From assembly GCF_001885075.1 (NCBI RefSeq), contig NZ_MODU01000004.1, positions 1,922,001 to 1,986,000 of the forward strand: a DNA stretch of 64,000 bases, in the 5' to 3' direction. Numbering within the stretch: the first letter of the stretch is position 1; each line of letters starts with the position of its first letter. Made by a program: the position numbers and the translations under genes. This DNA is from Alteromonas sp. V450 (GTDB taxonomy: Bacteria; Pseudomonadota; Gammaproteobacteria; Enterobacterales; Alteromonadaceae). Below the pieces are notes generated by a model. That model searched no databases and was not told the DNA's origin. It was given only the letters and a program-made list of their open reading frames with translations. Shown here piece by piece: positions 17,551 to 26,128 of this stretch.

Positions 17551-18327
17551 ATGTCATACATGCAGACAATAAAATCACTGGCAAAAAATCCATCACTGCT
17601 CAACGGAAAAAAACATCTTTTCTTGCTAAGTCATATGCGTGCCAACACAAGCCTAATGGGGCACTTGCTCGGAAGCCATCCTGAGATAAATGGCTATTAT
17701 GAAATGCACATAGGTTACTACAGTAGCAAGAGTTTACTGCGGCAAAAAGCCTTGTATTGCGAAGCACATTCATTAAAAGCTAAAAGCACATATATGTTCG
17801 ATAAAGTACTGCATAACGAACATGAAGTTACTGACGCCATGCTAACTAACTCACGTTGTCATTTTTTAATAAGTATTCGCGCGCCAGAATATGCAGTACC
17901 AAGTATTGTTTCGCTTTACAGAAAAGCACACCCTAAACACGAATTTATCGAACCTAAAAGCGCCGCACACTACTATTGCCAAAGGTTAGAAGCGCTTGCC
18001 TCTATGGTTAAAAGGTGCGCGTTTGACTATCTCTATCTTGATGCAGACGTTATAAAAGTTAATCCGAGTGAAACGCTTGAGCGCCTTACAAGCTATCTGG
18101 CGCTTAGTTCACCGTTAACATCGCGATATGAAAAAATGCATAATACCGGAAAAGCAAAAGCGGGGGATTCGTCGAGTTCGCTGATGTCAGGTGAGATTAT
18201 TCAGTCGTCTCTGCCTAGCGTTAGCCTTGAATATGAACAAGAAGATTTTTTTAAACGATGTCACGAAACTTATCTAATTACTAGAGAAACGCTCGCTAGC
18301 TATACACAAAAACGCATCATGCTGTAG
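17551..18327 (+). CDS. Sulfotransferase-like protein
   Basis: About 258 residues from ATG 17551; an in-frame TTG at 17509 would add 14. The motif FLLSHMRANTSLMGHLLGS followed by HPEI is the 5'-phosphosulfate loop pattern of PAPS sulfotransferases, although the usual small Gly/Ser at the centre is replaced by Ala-Asn. FLISIRAPEYAVPSIVSLYR near residue 105 fits the 3'-phosphate site. A DADVI motif and a Ser-rich stretch (GDSSSSLMS) lie further on. It is the third sulfotransferase-like gene in the region, convergent with the second flippase. The loop substitution means activity should not be assumed. Confidence 0.6.
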   Translation: MSYMQTIKSLAKNPSLLNGKKHLFLLSHMRANTSLMGHLLGSHPEINGYYEMHIGYYSSKSLLRQKALYCEAHSLKAKSTYMFDKVLHNEHEVTDAMLTNSRCHFLISIRAPEYAVPSIVSLYRKAHPKHEFIEPKSAAHYYCQRLEALASMVKRCAFDYLYLDADVIKVNPSETLERLTSYLALSSPLTSRYEKMHNTGKAKAGDSSSSLMSGEIIQSSLPSVSLEYEQEDFFKRCHETYLITRETLASYTQKRIML

Positions 18328-18352
18328 TCGTTTTAAACGCCAAGTTTTGCTA

Positions 18353-19843
18353 TTAGCTACCTTTTGATTTTAGTCGATAAAGCAAGTGCGCCAGTACAGA
18401 AGAAGAGGTTTGCTTTAATTTACTGTGCCAAAAAGCCCATGTAGGATCTATTTTTGCCATTATCGGCAAAACCACAATCAGCGCAGCGCCATAACTCAAG
18501 CCGCCAATAACAACGTTAATAAGCAGCCCTATCAAGCTTATTTCAATACTGTGATAACCATAAGTTAAACAGAACCACATAAATAGGGATGCCACTAGAG
18601 GCACGCCCAATACACTTACCATCTTCGAAATAGAAAGGCCGATAGTAGCCCTCACAAAAACTAAAATGGCTGCAAAAGCAACAATACCAACCAACGACCT
18701 TACCCAAGCAAAATATGTTACATCGCTAAAATCTAAAAGCTTAAATGCAGCCAGCAACATCACGATGCCAATACAGTCGCTAAACAAACTAAACTGGGTT
18801 TTATTTAAATAATCAAACAAATTATTGGTGATCGCAGTAAGTGGGAACGGAAGCATTAGCATGGCTAGCACGCTCATGATAGAAGCGGTATCACTCCATT
18901 TTGGCCCTAAAATAACCGTACAAAATTGCGGAGCAACAAACCACATCCCTACGATACAAGGCATAACAAAACCATAAACTAAAGCAAAGTACTTGTACGT
19001 TTTATCAAACAACTCTTGCTTATCGTTTCGAAACTGCGCTAATGCTGGAAACATTGCCGTAGAGGCTGGTGTTATTACTTCAGTTAACGGAAGTATGGCA
19101 AATTCTTGACCAATGTTATATTTTCCAACTGCGCTCTTGTCAAAGAGATTGCCCACTAAAAAAACGTCGAGTTTACTTCTGGTGTAACCTAAAACTGCTC
19201 TAGCCATTATTTTTCCAGAAAAAGACAACTGTCCCTTTTCCAGCGCAAAACTAATTTTTGGCCTGTAAGTTGTAATAAAGTAAGAGCCTACACAATAAAC
19301 TAAAGTACTGCATATTCCACCTGCAACCAATGCCCAATAGTTTTGAAAATAAAAAGCAAGGGAGAGTGTAACAGCGGCTGAAACAAGCTTAGCAGTGAGC
19401 AATAATGTACTTATGCGTTTGTACTCGAGCGCTTTTTCTAACCGCACTAAACCAATATTAGTGAGCGCTGAAAATATGCTGGAGAAAGCTAATACTATAA
19501 TAATCAACTGTATTTCTGGCTCATCCATAAAATCCGCTAGAAATTCAGATAAACAAATTAAGATAAAGATGAGCAAAACCTTCATGACAAGCGCAAGTGT
19601 CCAACTTGTGTTCATTGCTTTGCTATCCAACTCTGTTTGCGAAATTAAATAGCGATTAATTCCAATATCAGTAAGGGTTTCAAAGAATCCAATACATATA
19701 GTGGCAAGTGCAACCACTCCAAACGCCGAAGGGTCCAGCAACCGCGCCAATATAAGCGTACTGCCAATACCAATTAATCGTACGCCCCATTTGCCAAACA
19801 AATTCCAGAAGTACGCAACCGTTAATTTACGCTGAATACTCAT
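18353..19843 (-). CDS. Polysaccharide flippase (Wzx type), last gene of the XrtA operon
   Basis: 496 residues with 12-14 membrane helices; the N terminus RKLTVAYFWNLFGKWGVRLI, then ILARLLDPSAFGVVALATI, is typical of the PST-type flippases. It would move the completed lipid-linked repeat across the inner membrane. Its ATG overlaps the stop of the ligase/polymerase-like gene upstream by four bases, placing it firmly in the XrtA exopolysaccharide operon. It is not a close copy of the flippase at 13147. Confidence 0.87.
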   Translation of the reverse strand: MSIQRKLTVAYFWNLFGKWGVRLIGIGSTLILARLLDPSAFGVVALATICIGFFETLTDIGINRYLISQTELDSKAMNTSWTLALVMKVLLIFILICLSEFLADFMDEPEIQLIIIVLAFSSIFSALTNIGLVRLEKALEYKRISTLLLTAKLVSAAVTLSLAFYFQNYWALVAGGICSTLVYCVGSYFITTYRPKISFALEKGQLSFSGKIMARAVLGYTRSKLDVFLVGNLFDKSAVGKYNIGQEFAILPLTEVITPASTAMFPALAQFRNDKQELFDKTYKYFALVYGFVMPCIVGMWFVAPQFCTVILGPKWSDTASIMSVLAMLMLPFPLTAITNNLFDYLNKTQFSLFSDCIGIVMLLAAFKLLDFSDVTYFAWVRSLVGIVAFAAILVFVRATIGLSISKMVSVLGVPLVASLFMWFCLTYGYHSIEISLIGLLINVVIGGLSYGAALIVVLPIMAKIDPTWAFWHSKLKQTSSSVLAHLLYRLKSKGS

Positions 19844-21174
19844 GTCGAAATACCAGCACGCCTTCTCATAGCGTCTTCTCTCAGCTTTTCTTTTTCTTTT
19901 ATTTGATTCTCGACAACGGCGGATAGCGCCGCGGTCATTCCCACGATAGCGAAAATTAAATCATTATATGCTGAGCTTAATGCTGCCCCAGCGCTTAAAA
20001 ACGCAAATAACGATAGTCTAAGCATTTCTGCTAAGTTAACCTGCCAAAACTCTTGAGCAGTTTTAGCTACACGGTTCAATGTTCTGAGCGTGATAAAAAA
20101 CAGCAAACCATACCAGAGAAAACCCAAAAAACCGTGGTCGGCCAACACCTGAAAATAGATACTGTGGGCCACAAAAATGGGGTCGCCTATATTAAGCGTG
20201 TCACTTGGGATCCACGATAAAGAGTCCCAGTCTAATAGCAGACTGTGAGCATTGCCGATGTTGATGAACGTTGCGTCAAAACCGCCGCCGAAAAACGGAT
20301 GCCGCATAGCCATGAGGATTGCCAACTTCCAAGACTTTAATCGCCCTTGAAACGATGAATCTTCATCCGCACTTCCAATGGTTTCCATGCGGTTAAACCA
20401 TTCATCGGATAAAATTAACAATGCAACAACTCCACCGACACTCATGAAAAAGCCGTCTCTGAATTTGCTCTTCGATTTCAACCAATAAGCAATGCAAAAG
20501 ATTACGAGCCCGAGGAAGGCGCCTCTCGAATTGGAGCCTAATACGAACATAACGTTGAAAAATGCGACTGCATAAAGTCCGTTTCGAAAATAAAAATTAT
20601 GTTGATATTGACGTGCTAGAAAAATAACAATAGGAATACACATTAACGCTGCTAGTGCAGATAAATTGTTATCGTTAAACGCTGGAGTGATGCCATAAAT
20701 GTTGTGACCGCCTGCCGAGGCAATGAATTTTGCACCATCTATCATTGCTAGCGTAGCAAACGACAGGGTAACGCCCCACGCCATAGCTTCGAAATGTATT
20801 TTTTTACGCAGTACAATCGCAACAAAGAAAAACAACAACAATGTACGCCAGAACGTGTCGTATCTCATCATGACAATGGGATGATTATCGGTATTCAAGA
20901 ATGAACTTATGGTTGCATGAACGAAAAATATAACCGCCAACACGAAAATTGCGGAGTCAGGTGGTTTCTTATTTATTTTGTTAATTGCAAAGCTAGCGAG
21001 CGTAACAACGGCAAATAAAAAATTCCATCTTACAGAGGTCGAAATTCCACCGAATGCCCACAAATAAGGAGGAACGAGCGCCGACCAAATCCAAAAAGAA
21101 AGAGATAAATATGGCCTTCGCATTGCTGCATAAAGTAGTAAAGGCAGCACAAGGATTAGCAAATAGTCACGCAT
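19840..21174 (-). CDS. O-antigen ligase/polymerase-like protein, exosortase A system-associated
   Basis: 444 residues, about 10-12 membrane helices. The N terminus (MRDYLLILVLPLLLYAAMRR then PYLSLSFWIWSALVPPY) is characteristic of the family named putative O-glycosylation ligase, exosortase A system-associated. A large periplasmic loop near residues 270-330 contains GRLKSWKLAILMAMRHPFFG, the Wzy_C/WaaL-type region with catalytic Arg and His candidates. It either polymerises the repeat unit or ligates glycan to an acceptor. A gap of 180 bp separates it from the upstream glycosyltransferase, the largest inside this operon, so an internal promoter is possible. Confidence 0.8.
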   Translation of the reverse strand: MRDYLLILVLPLLLYAAMRRPYLSLSFWIWSALVPPYLWAFGGISTSVRWNFLFAVVTLASFAINKINKKPPDSAIFVLAVIFFVHATISSFLNTDNHPIVMMRYDTFWRTLLLFFFVAIVLRKKIHFEAMAWGVTLSFATLAMIDGAKFIASAGGHNIYGITPAFNDNNLSALAALMCIPIVIFLARQYQHNFYFRNGLYAVAFFNVMFVLGSNSRGAFLGLVIFCIAYWLKSKSKFRDGFFMSVGGVVALLILSDEWFNRMETIGSADEDSSFQGRLKSWKLAILMAMRHPFFGGGFDATFINIGNAHSLLLDWDSLSWIPSDTLNIGDPIFVAHSIYFQVLADHGFLGFLWYGLLFFITLRTLNRVAKTAQEFWQVNLAEMLRLSLFAFLSAGAALSSAYNDLIFAIVGMTAALSAVVENQIKEKEKLREDAMRRRAGIST

Positions 21175-21354
21175 GTTTAATCATTATCCTTGTCATCATT
21201 CTTCAAAGCATAAATAGTTAAGCAAACTATCAGGCATATCTCGAACAAAAACACTGCATTATCAATCATCCTAGCCAACCAAACGAAGTATTAGTAGCAG
21301 CTACAGCATTGAAACGCTTTTTATTTCTAAGTTCTTTAAACTTGTTAAACAGTC

Positions 21355-22506
21355 TCATTGGTTAAATGCTTCCATATGACCTTCGAAAAGCGTGATAATT
21401 CTCTGTGCATTATTTCTCCACTCCAGTCCTTTATCAAAAATCAACGCTTTGGCGTTTGCCGATAATGTTTGAACTAAAACGGGGTTGTCTACCATCTGTA
21501 TCAAGCTTTCGGTCATGGCGTTTATATCACCAGAAGGAAACAACAGCGCGTCTTGATTGTGAGTAAGTAGTTCTTTTATGTTGGGGCTATCATCAGCAAG
21601 TATCGCCTTACCCATGGCCAAATACTCTATCATTTTTAGTGGCGACGCCCACGGCGTAACGGCGGGCTGAAGCGCGATATCGATTTGGCTTAACCAATAA
21701 GGCAAATTTTCTCGTTTTACTAAACCTGTCGAAATGAACTGCTTCTCAAATTTAAGCTCAATGGCTAACTGCTTAAGCTCCTCAAGCACAGGCCCATCGC
21801 CCACTAGCAAAAAGATGATGTCGTCGCGCTGTTGTGAAGCCAACGACCGCATTACTTTATCTAAATGATGCCATTCTCGACAAAAACCGACGAAGCCTAC
21901 CACGCACTTACCCTCTAATTCGGGTTTGCGTTCATTGAACAGCGCAGGGTTAAATCGCGAAAGCTCAACACCATTTGGGATGACCTCTATTTTACTATCG
22001 GGCACGCCCGCTTTTTTAATATAATTTGCAAGCACATGAGTAACAGGCAATACGGTATCGGCATTTCTCCAGGCGTAATATTCTGTCCACCTGGCAAACC
22101 GTTTTAACGCTATGCCGCCATATTTGTCTCTTTCCTCGAACAACGGCGAGTTTACTTCTAACAACACTGGAATATTGCACAATTTGGCGGCCCATATACC
22201 GCCAAGAAAGAACAGGTTGTAACGTTCATACATGACATCGGGCTTTGTTTTCAATATGGTGTAAACCACTTTGAAAAAAGCAACAAAGCTATAAAGAAAT
22301 TCCAGTACTTCATATACTGCCTTAGGTAGTCGCTGCTTTAATTTGCTAACTAACCCACTATCGCTTCCAAAGCTAGCGTCATCAGACAACGTTGGCGCCA
22401 CCATAACAATGTCATGACCTAACGATGCAATAGCCTTGTTGATTTCTTCTATGTGTACGTATTGCCCGTCTCTTGAGGCAACCCTATGATGGTATAAAAT
22501 TTTCAT
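21355..22506 (-). CDS. Family 4 (GT-B) glycosyltransferase
   Basis: 383 residues. N terminus MKILYHHRVASRDGQYVHIE includes the flexible Gly loop of GT4 enzymes. Further blocks are VIPNGVELSRFNP near 180, VGFVGFCREWHHLDKVMRSL near 205 and the donor-binding stretch SPLKMIEYLAMGKAIL near 300. It acts in the cytoplasm on lipid-linked glycan. The start overlaps the beta-helix gene by four bases. Donor sugar is unknown. Confidence 0.8.
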   Translation of the reverse strand: MKILYHHRVASRDGQYVHIEEINKAIASLGHDIVMVAPTLSDDASFGSDSGLVSKLKQRLPKAVYEVLEFLYSFVAFFKVVYTILKTKPDVMYERYNLFFLGGIWAAKLCNIPVLLEVNSPLFEERDKYGGIALKRFARWTEYYAWRNADTVLPVTHVLANYIKKAGVPDSKIEVIPNGVELSRFNPALFNERKPELEGKCVVGFVGFCREWHHLDKVMRSLASQQRDDIIFLLVGDGPVLEELKQLAIELKFEKQFISTGLVKRENLPYWLSQIDIALQPAVTPWASPLKMIEYLAMGKAILADDSPNIKELLTHNQDALLFPSGDINAMTESLIQMVDNPVLVQTLSANAKALIFDKGLEWRNNAQRIITLFEGHMEAFNQ

Positions 22507-23705
22507 TCGCTTTTACTTTTTATTACACATTGTGCTGTGTCTCTGCACCACTGCTGCGGAAGAAATGGGTAAGATGGAAAATTAACCTCATCTCTGGCAT
22601 CGTAAATGATGTTAGAAGTATCCATTTCCGGAAGCTGAGCTTCACCAATCAGTAAGTTTCTTGAGTATTGCTGCTGAACATCACTTTTATCAATAGCAAG
22701 CATATTATCAAAACCAATTCGGTCGAATAAAAATAAGCTGTCTTTGATTTCAATTGCATTACTACTGTGTTTTCTGCCTTCTAGCCCATACCCAATCGCT
22801 TGGCTATTAGCCGAAAATCCACCTTGGTGTAACAATGAATTGCTTATAACCAACTTACCGCCGTTAGGCACATCAATTAGACGACTGTCGACTGACGACA
22901 ACGAGGTAATGATACTGCCATGAATTTCAGTAACAGCGCCCCTGCTTTTGATTTCATGCCCTTCACCTTTTGCGGCGATAAAAAGACTGTCATAAATGTA
23001 AAGCTGTGCGGTATTGGTATATATTCCGTGAGCTCGTCCCGCTCGCCCTAGCTGCTCAAATCGACTGTCATATACATAAATCTTACTGGGCAGAGTGGTA
23101 GCCTCTAATATGCCATTCTCACTATTGCGAAAATACACATGTTCTAGGGTTAAATTAGCGCCCTCTTGCCTTATACACGCACCGTTTTTATCCCTTACAG
23201 AAATATACCTACACTCTATATTTTTTATAGTTACGTCGTTGGCTTTGTTAATAATGTAGCCTTTACCTTTGGCCGCCGCTTTTTCGAATACAACATGACC
23301 TCTACCTATTAGGGTAATGCCGTCAACAGTGATTTCAAAAGGCGAACGATAAACGCCCTCGGCTATTTCTAGAATGTCACCTGGCTTTAATCGACTAAGC
23401 GCGTCTTTAAGTGAATTAACAGGCTCACCATTTAACAAATGGGCTGTAGACGGTGGGTACGCGGCAAGCGGCATCCACTTTTCGAAAACCGCATCTATTT
23501 CTTCTTTAACGGTAGGAAATGCGCGTAGCGTTTCACGCTCAGCTTGCTTAGCTGACGCATAATATTTACCCACCAATTTATCAGTCACTTTGAAGAACAG
23601 CTGAGGGTTAAGAACAACTAAGCCCACTAATGCAATATGCCCTAATACACCGGTAATCAGAAAGTATCGCTTAATGAATGTGCCCATTGCCGCTTTAAGT
23701 TTCAT
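22503..23705 (-). CDS. Membrane-anchored right-handed parallel beta-helix protein
   Basis: 400 residues. One hydrophobic segment near residues 13-33 is an uncleaved anchor or signal. Residues 95-360 show the pectate-lyase-like repeat pattern: LKDALSRLKPGDILEIAEGV starts the first coil, then repeated short strands with N/D-x-T/I-I/V, such as VTIKNIECRYISV, LTLEHVYFRNSENGIL and KIYVYDSRFEQLG. This fold is used by polysaccharide lyases, epimerases and glycan-binding proteins. It sits between two glycosyltransferases with four-base overlaps at both ends, so it likely acts on the exopolysaccharide in the periplasm. I cannot identify catalytic residues, so enzyme class is open. Confidence 0.7.
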   Translation of the reverse strand: MKLKAAMGTFIKRYFLITGVLGHIALVGLVVLNPQLFFKVTDKLVGKYYASAKQAERETLRAFPTVKEEIDAVFEKWMPLAAYPPSTAHLLNGEPVNSLKDALSRLKPGDILEIAEGVYRSPFEITVDGITLIGRGHVVFEKAAAKGKGYIINKANDVTIKNIECRYISVRDKNGACIRQEGANLTLEHVYFRNSENGILEATTLPSKIYVYDSRFEQLGRAGRAHGIYTNTAQLYIYDSLFIAAKGEGHEIKSRGAVTEIHGSIITSLSSVDSRLIDVPNGGKLVISNSLLHQGGFSANSQAIGYGLEGRKHSSNAIEIKDSLFLFDRIGFDNMLAIDKSDVQQQYSRNLLIGEAQLPEMDTSNIIYDARDEVNFPSYPFLPQQWCRDTAQCVIKSKSE

Positions 23706-24895
23706 TTTGGTATCTCCGTTTTACCTACAATACCTGAGAATATGTCATGCAGTCCCTTACACGTTTCTTCCCAAGAAAACTGTTCTGCATAGCGCCGAGT
23801 TTCACTTCTGGTTTTATCTTTTTCCAAAATAGCTTTAATGCCGTTTGCGATATCTTGAGGATTGCGCTCTACAAGTACACCGGCACTTGGGGTTTGCACC
23901 ACTTCGGGTGTTCCCCAAACGCGTGTGGCCACCACTGGCGTACCAGAAGCCATTGATTCCAATAGCACATTCGCCCACCCTTCGCGACTTGATGCTAATA
24001 CTGATACATCAGACGCTTGAAACCACGCGTTTAGTTCTATTTGTGAGAGTGCGCCTAAAAACAGTACGCGGTTCGCTACGCTCATTTCTTCGGCTTGTTG
24101 GCGAAGCTTCTCAAGATCAGGGCCGCTGCCGGCAATGGCAAGTGTCACATCGGGCAGCATTTGTAACGCTTCAATAATTAAGTGGTGCCCCTTGCGCTCA
24201 ATTAGCCAACCTACCGAAATAGCAAGGTATTGTGTGGTTAGCTTATGGCTTTGTTTAAGTGCGATTTGCTCTTCGTTAGTACTCGGTGAAAACAGTGCTA
24301 AGTCAACGCCGTTGCGCATGACAGAAACTCGCTCACTTGGCACGCCCAATTGCGTCATTTCATCTTTTAACGCCTGGCAAACGCTCATCATATGCGCCGC
24401 CCCCTGAAAAACGCGGTGCAACATCTTACGGGCTTTGGGGTACGATGGAATAAGATTAATATCTGTGCCTCGTGCCGTGCAGGTAAATGGTAAGGCTAAT
24501 GCCTCAGCCGTTCGCTGTATTGCAATGCCATCTGGAAAAAAATAGTGTCCGTCAATCACATCAACGGCAAACGTTTTTTGCACCTGCTTTACCGCTTTTT
24601 TGATAGCTAGTTGCAGAAAATAAGGCGTGATATACATGCCGACTTTAGGAACTACAATGTAGCGAGGGTGATAGACTTCTATGCCGTCAATCACCTCTTT
24701 TTGGGGCACATTTGCATACTTGCTATATTCGCCAAATACCTTGTTTGAAAAGGGAAACCAAGGCACAGGTGCTATAACTTTGGCACTGATATCTGGGTAG
24801 CGACTCAGTAAGTGTTTTAGTCGTGTATGAACAAAAATACCATGTTTGGGATCATTACTGTTCGGATATAGGGTGCTAACGGTAAGTATATTCAT
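23702..24895 (-). CDS. Family 4 (GT-B) glycosyltransferase of the XrtA operon
   Basis: 397 residues. N terminus NILTVSTLYPNSNDPKHGIF is a typical GT4 start with the Gly-rich loop. A mid-protein motif TARGTDINLIPSYP near 145 and VMRNGVDLALFSP near 205 lead to a C-terminal donor domain with ISVGWLIERKGHHLIIEAL and the E-x7-E type motif SREGWANVLLESMASGTPVV near 305-325. It should add a hexose or deoxyhexose to the lipid-linked repeat. Nine bases separate it from the upstream gene. Confidence 0.82.
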   Translation of the reverse strand: MNILTVSTLYPNSNDPKHGIFVHTRLKHLLSRYPDISAKVIAPVPWFPFSNKVFGEYSKYANVPQKEVIDGIEVYHPRYIVVPKVGMYITPYFLQLAIKKAVKQVQKTFAVDVIDGHYFFPDGIAIQRTAEALALPFTCTARGTDINLIPSYPKARKMLHRVFQGAAHMMSVCQALKDEMTQLGVPSERVSVMRNGVDLALFSPSTNEEQIALKQSHKLTTQYLAISVGWLIERKGHHLIIEALQMLPDVTLAIAGSGPDLEKLRQQAEEMSVANRVLFLGALSQIELNAWFQASDVSVLASSREGWANVLLESMASGTPVVATRVWGTPEVVQTPSAGVLVERNPQDIANGIKAILEKDKTRSETRRYAEQFSWEETCKGLHDIFSGIVGKTEIPK

Positions 24896-24904
24896 GCTTT
24901 ATTT

Positions 24905-26128
24905 TCACAACGTGTCGCTAGGAAAAATAGTGTCTAGCGGCTTAAGCGCCCCATCCCAACTATAGTGCGTTTCAATCCACCCTCGGTTTTCCTTGCCCAC
25001 GCTGTAGGCTAGCTCAGGCGATTCAAGCAGCTGTTTTATTGCGCTAAGCACAGCCGATGGCGTGTCTTGAACAAAAGATTGTTGTGACAATGGAAGTGCT
25101 ATGCCCTCTTGCGCCATGCTTGTCATAACGACAGGCTTATTCATTGCCATTGCCTCCAGCACCTTATTTTGTACGCCTCGGGCAATGCGCAATGTTGCAA
25201 CACAAACGGTTGCATGCGCAATAAACGGCCTTACGTCAACTACCCTGCCGGTAACAATCACGTTTTCAAGGTTGGCAATATCCTTCACTCGCTCACTGGG
25301 GTTTCCGCCCACTATATAAAACGTTAAGTTAGGGCATGCCTTACTCAGCTCTGGCCACACATGTTCGGCAAACCACACCACAGCATCTTCATTTGCCCAA
25401 TAATCCATTGCACCGGTAAAACAAACAGACGGCCCATCACATTGTGGTTGGTCAGTATAGTCATACTCGGCGTCAGGTGAGAAATAGGCAATATCAACGC
25501 CATTACTCAGCGTTGATATTTTTTCTGAATAAGACTGAGGGGATAATTTACGAAATAGCTCACGCTCCTCATCAGTAACAAGCGTTATGCCGTCTAACTC
25601 GCGAAGCAAAAATTGCTCGTAATCACTTAGCAAACGGTATTCTCGACCGTAAATTAACTTCGAATGCAGCGGCTTATTCTCGCAGTACTGTCGCCACTTG
25701 TCTGAATCAACATCGCACATATCAAGCACGCGCTTTTTGTTAGCAAATCTGGCTGGCGTAATAAACTGCGCAACGCTAGAGCAATAGGCGAACAGGTAAT
25801 CGATGTCGTTCGCTGCTACTACATGGTCAACCCATTTTTGTAGGCTAGCGCTTTTGTAATGTTCTACTGACACTGGTGTTCTGGCTACTAGTGAGCGAAT
25901 GCCGCTAACTATGTAGCGCTTACTAGAAATATCAATAAAACACGTTTCTTTGCAGTACTTAGCTACTTCGTCTTTGTACTGAAAATCAAACTCGTCATCA
26001 ATGAAGCAACCTAAATACAAATCAAATCGCTTACTTAAATATTTCATTAAGTTAAACGTTGCTATTTTGTCGCCTTTGTTAGGAGGAAAAGGCATTCTAT
26101 GGCAAAGAAAAAGAAGCGGGGTTTTCAT
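24905..26128 (-). CDS. XrtA/PEP-CTERM-associated glycosyltransferase (TIGR03087-like)
   Basis: 407 residues. The start LLFLCHRMPFPPNKGDKIAT is the signature of the sugar transferase family linked to exosortase A/EpsH1 loci. Further along are RVLDMCDVDSDKWRQY near 150, VDIAYFSPD near 215, and GVQNKVLEAMAMNKPVV near 325 as the donor-binding block. It acts in the cytoplasm on the exopolysaccharide repeat. Its first base overlaps the last base of the amidotransferase stop, so the two are translationally coupled. Confidence 0.87.
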   Translation of the reverse strand: MKTPLLFLCHRMPFPPNKGDKIATFNLMKYLSKRFDLYLGCFIDDEFDFQYKDEVAKYCKETCFIDISSKRYIVSGIRSLVARTPVSVEHYKSASLQKWVDHVVAANDIDYLFAYCSSVAQFITPARFANKKRVLDMCDVDSDKWRQYCENKPLHSKLIYGREYRLLSDYEQFLLRELDGITLVTDEERELFRKLSPQSYSEKISTLSNGVDIAYFSPDAEYDYTDQPQCDGPSVCFTGAMDYWANEDAVVWFAEHVWPELSKACPNLTFYIVGGNPSERVKDIANLENVIVTGRVVDVRPFIAHATVCVATLRIARGVQNKVLEAMAMNKPVVMTSMAQEGIALPLSQQSFVQDTPSAVLSAIKQLLESPELAYSVGKENRGWIETHYSWDGALKPLDTIFPSDTL

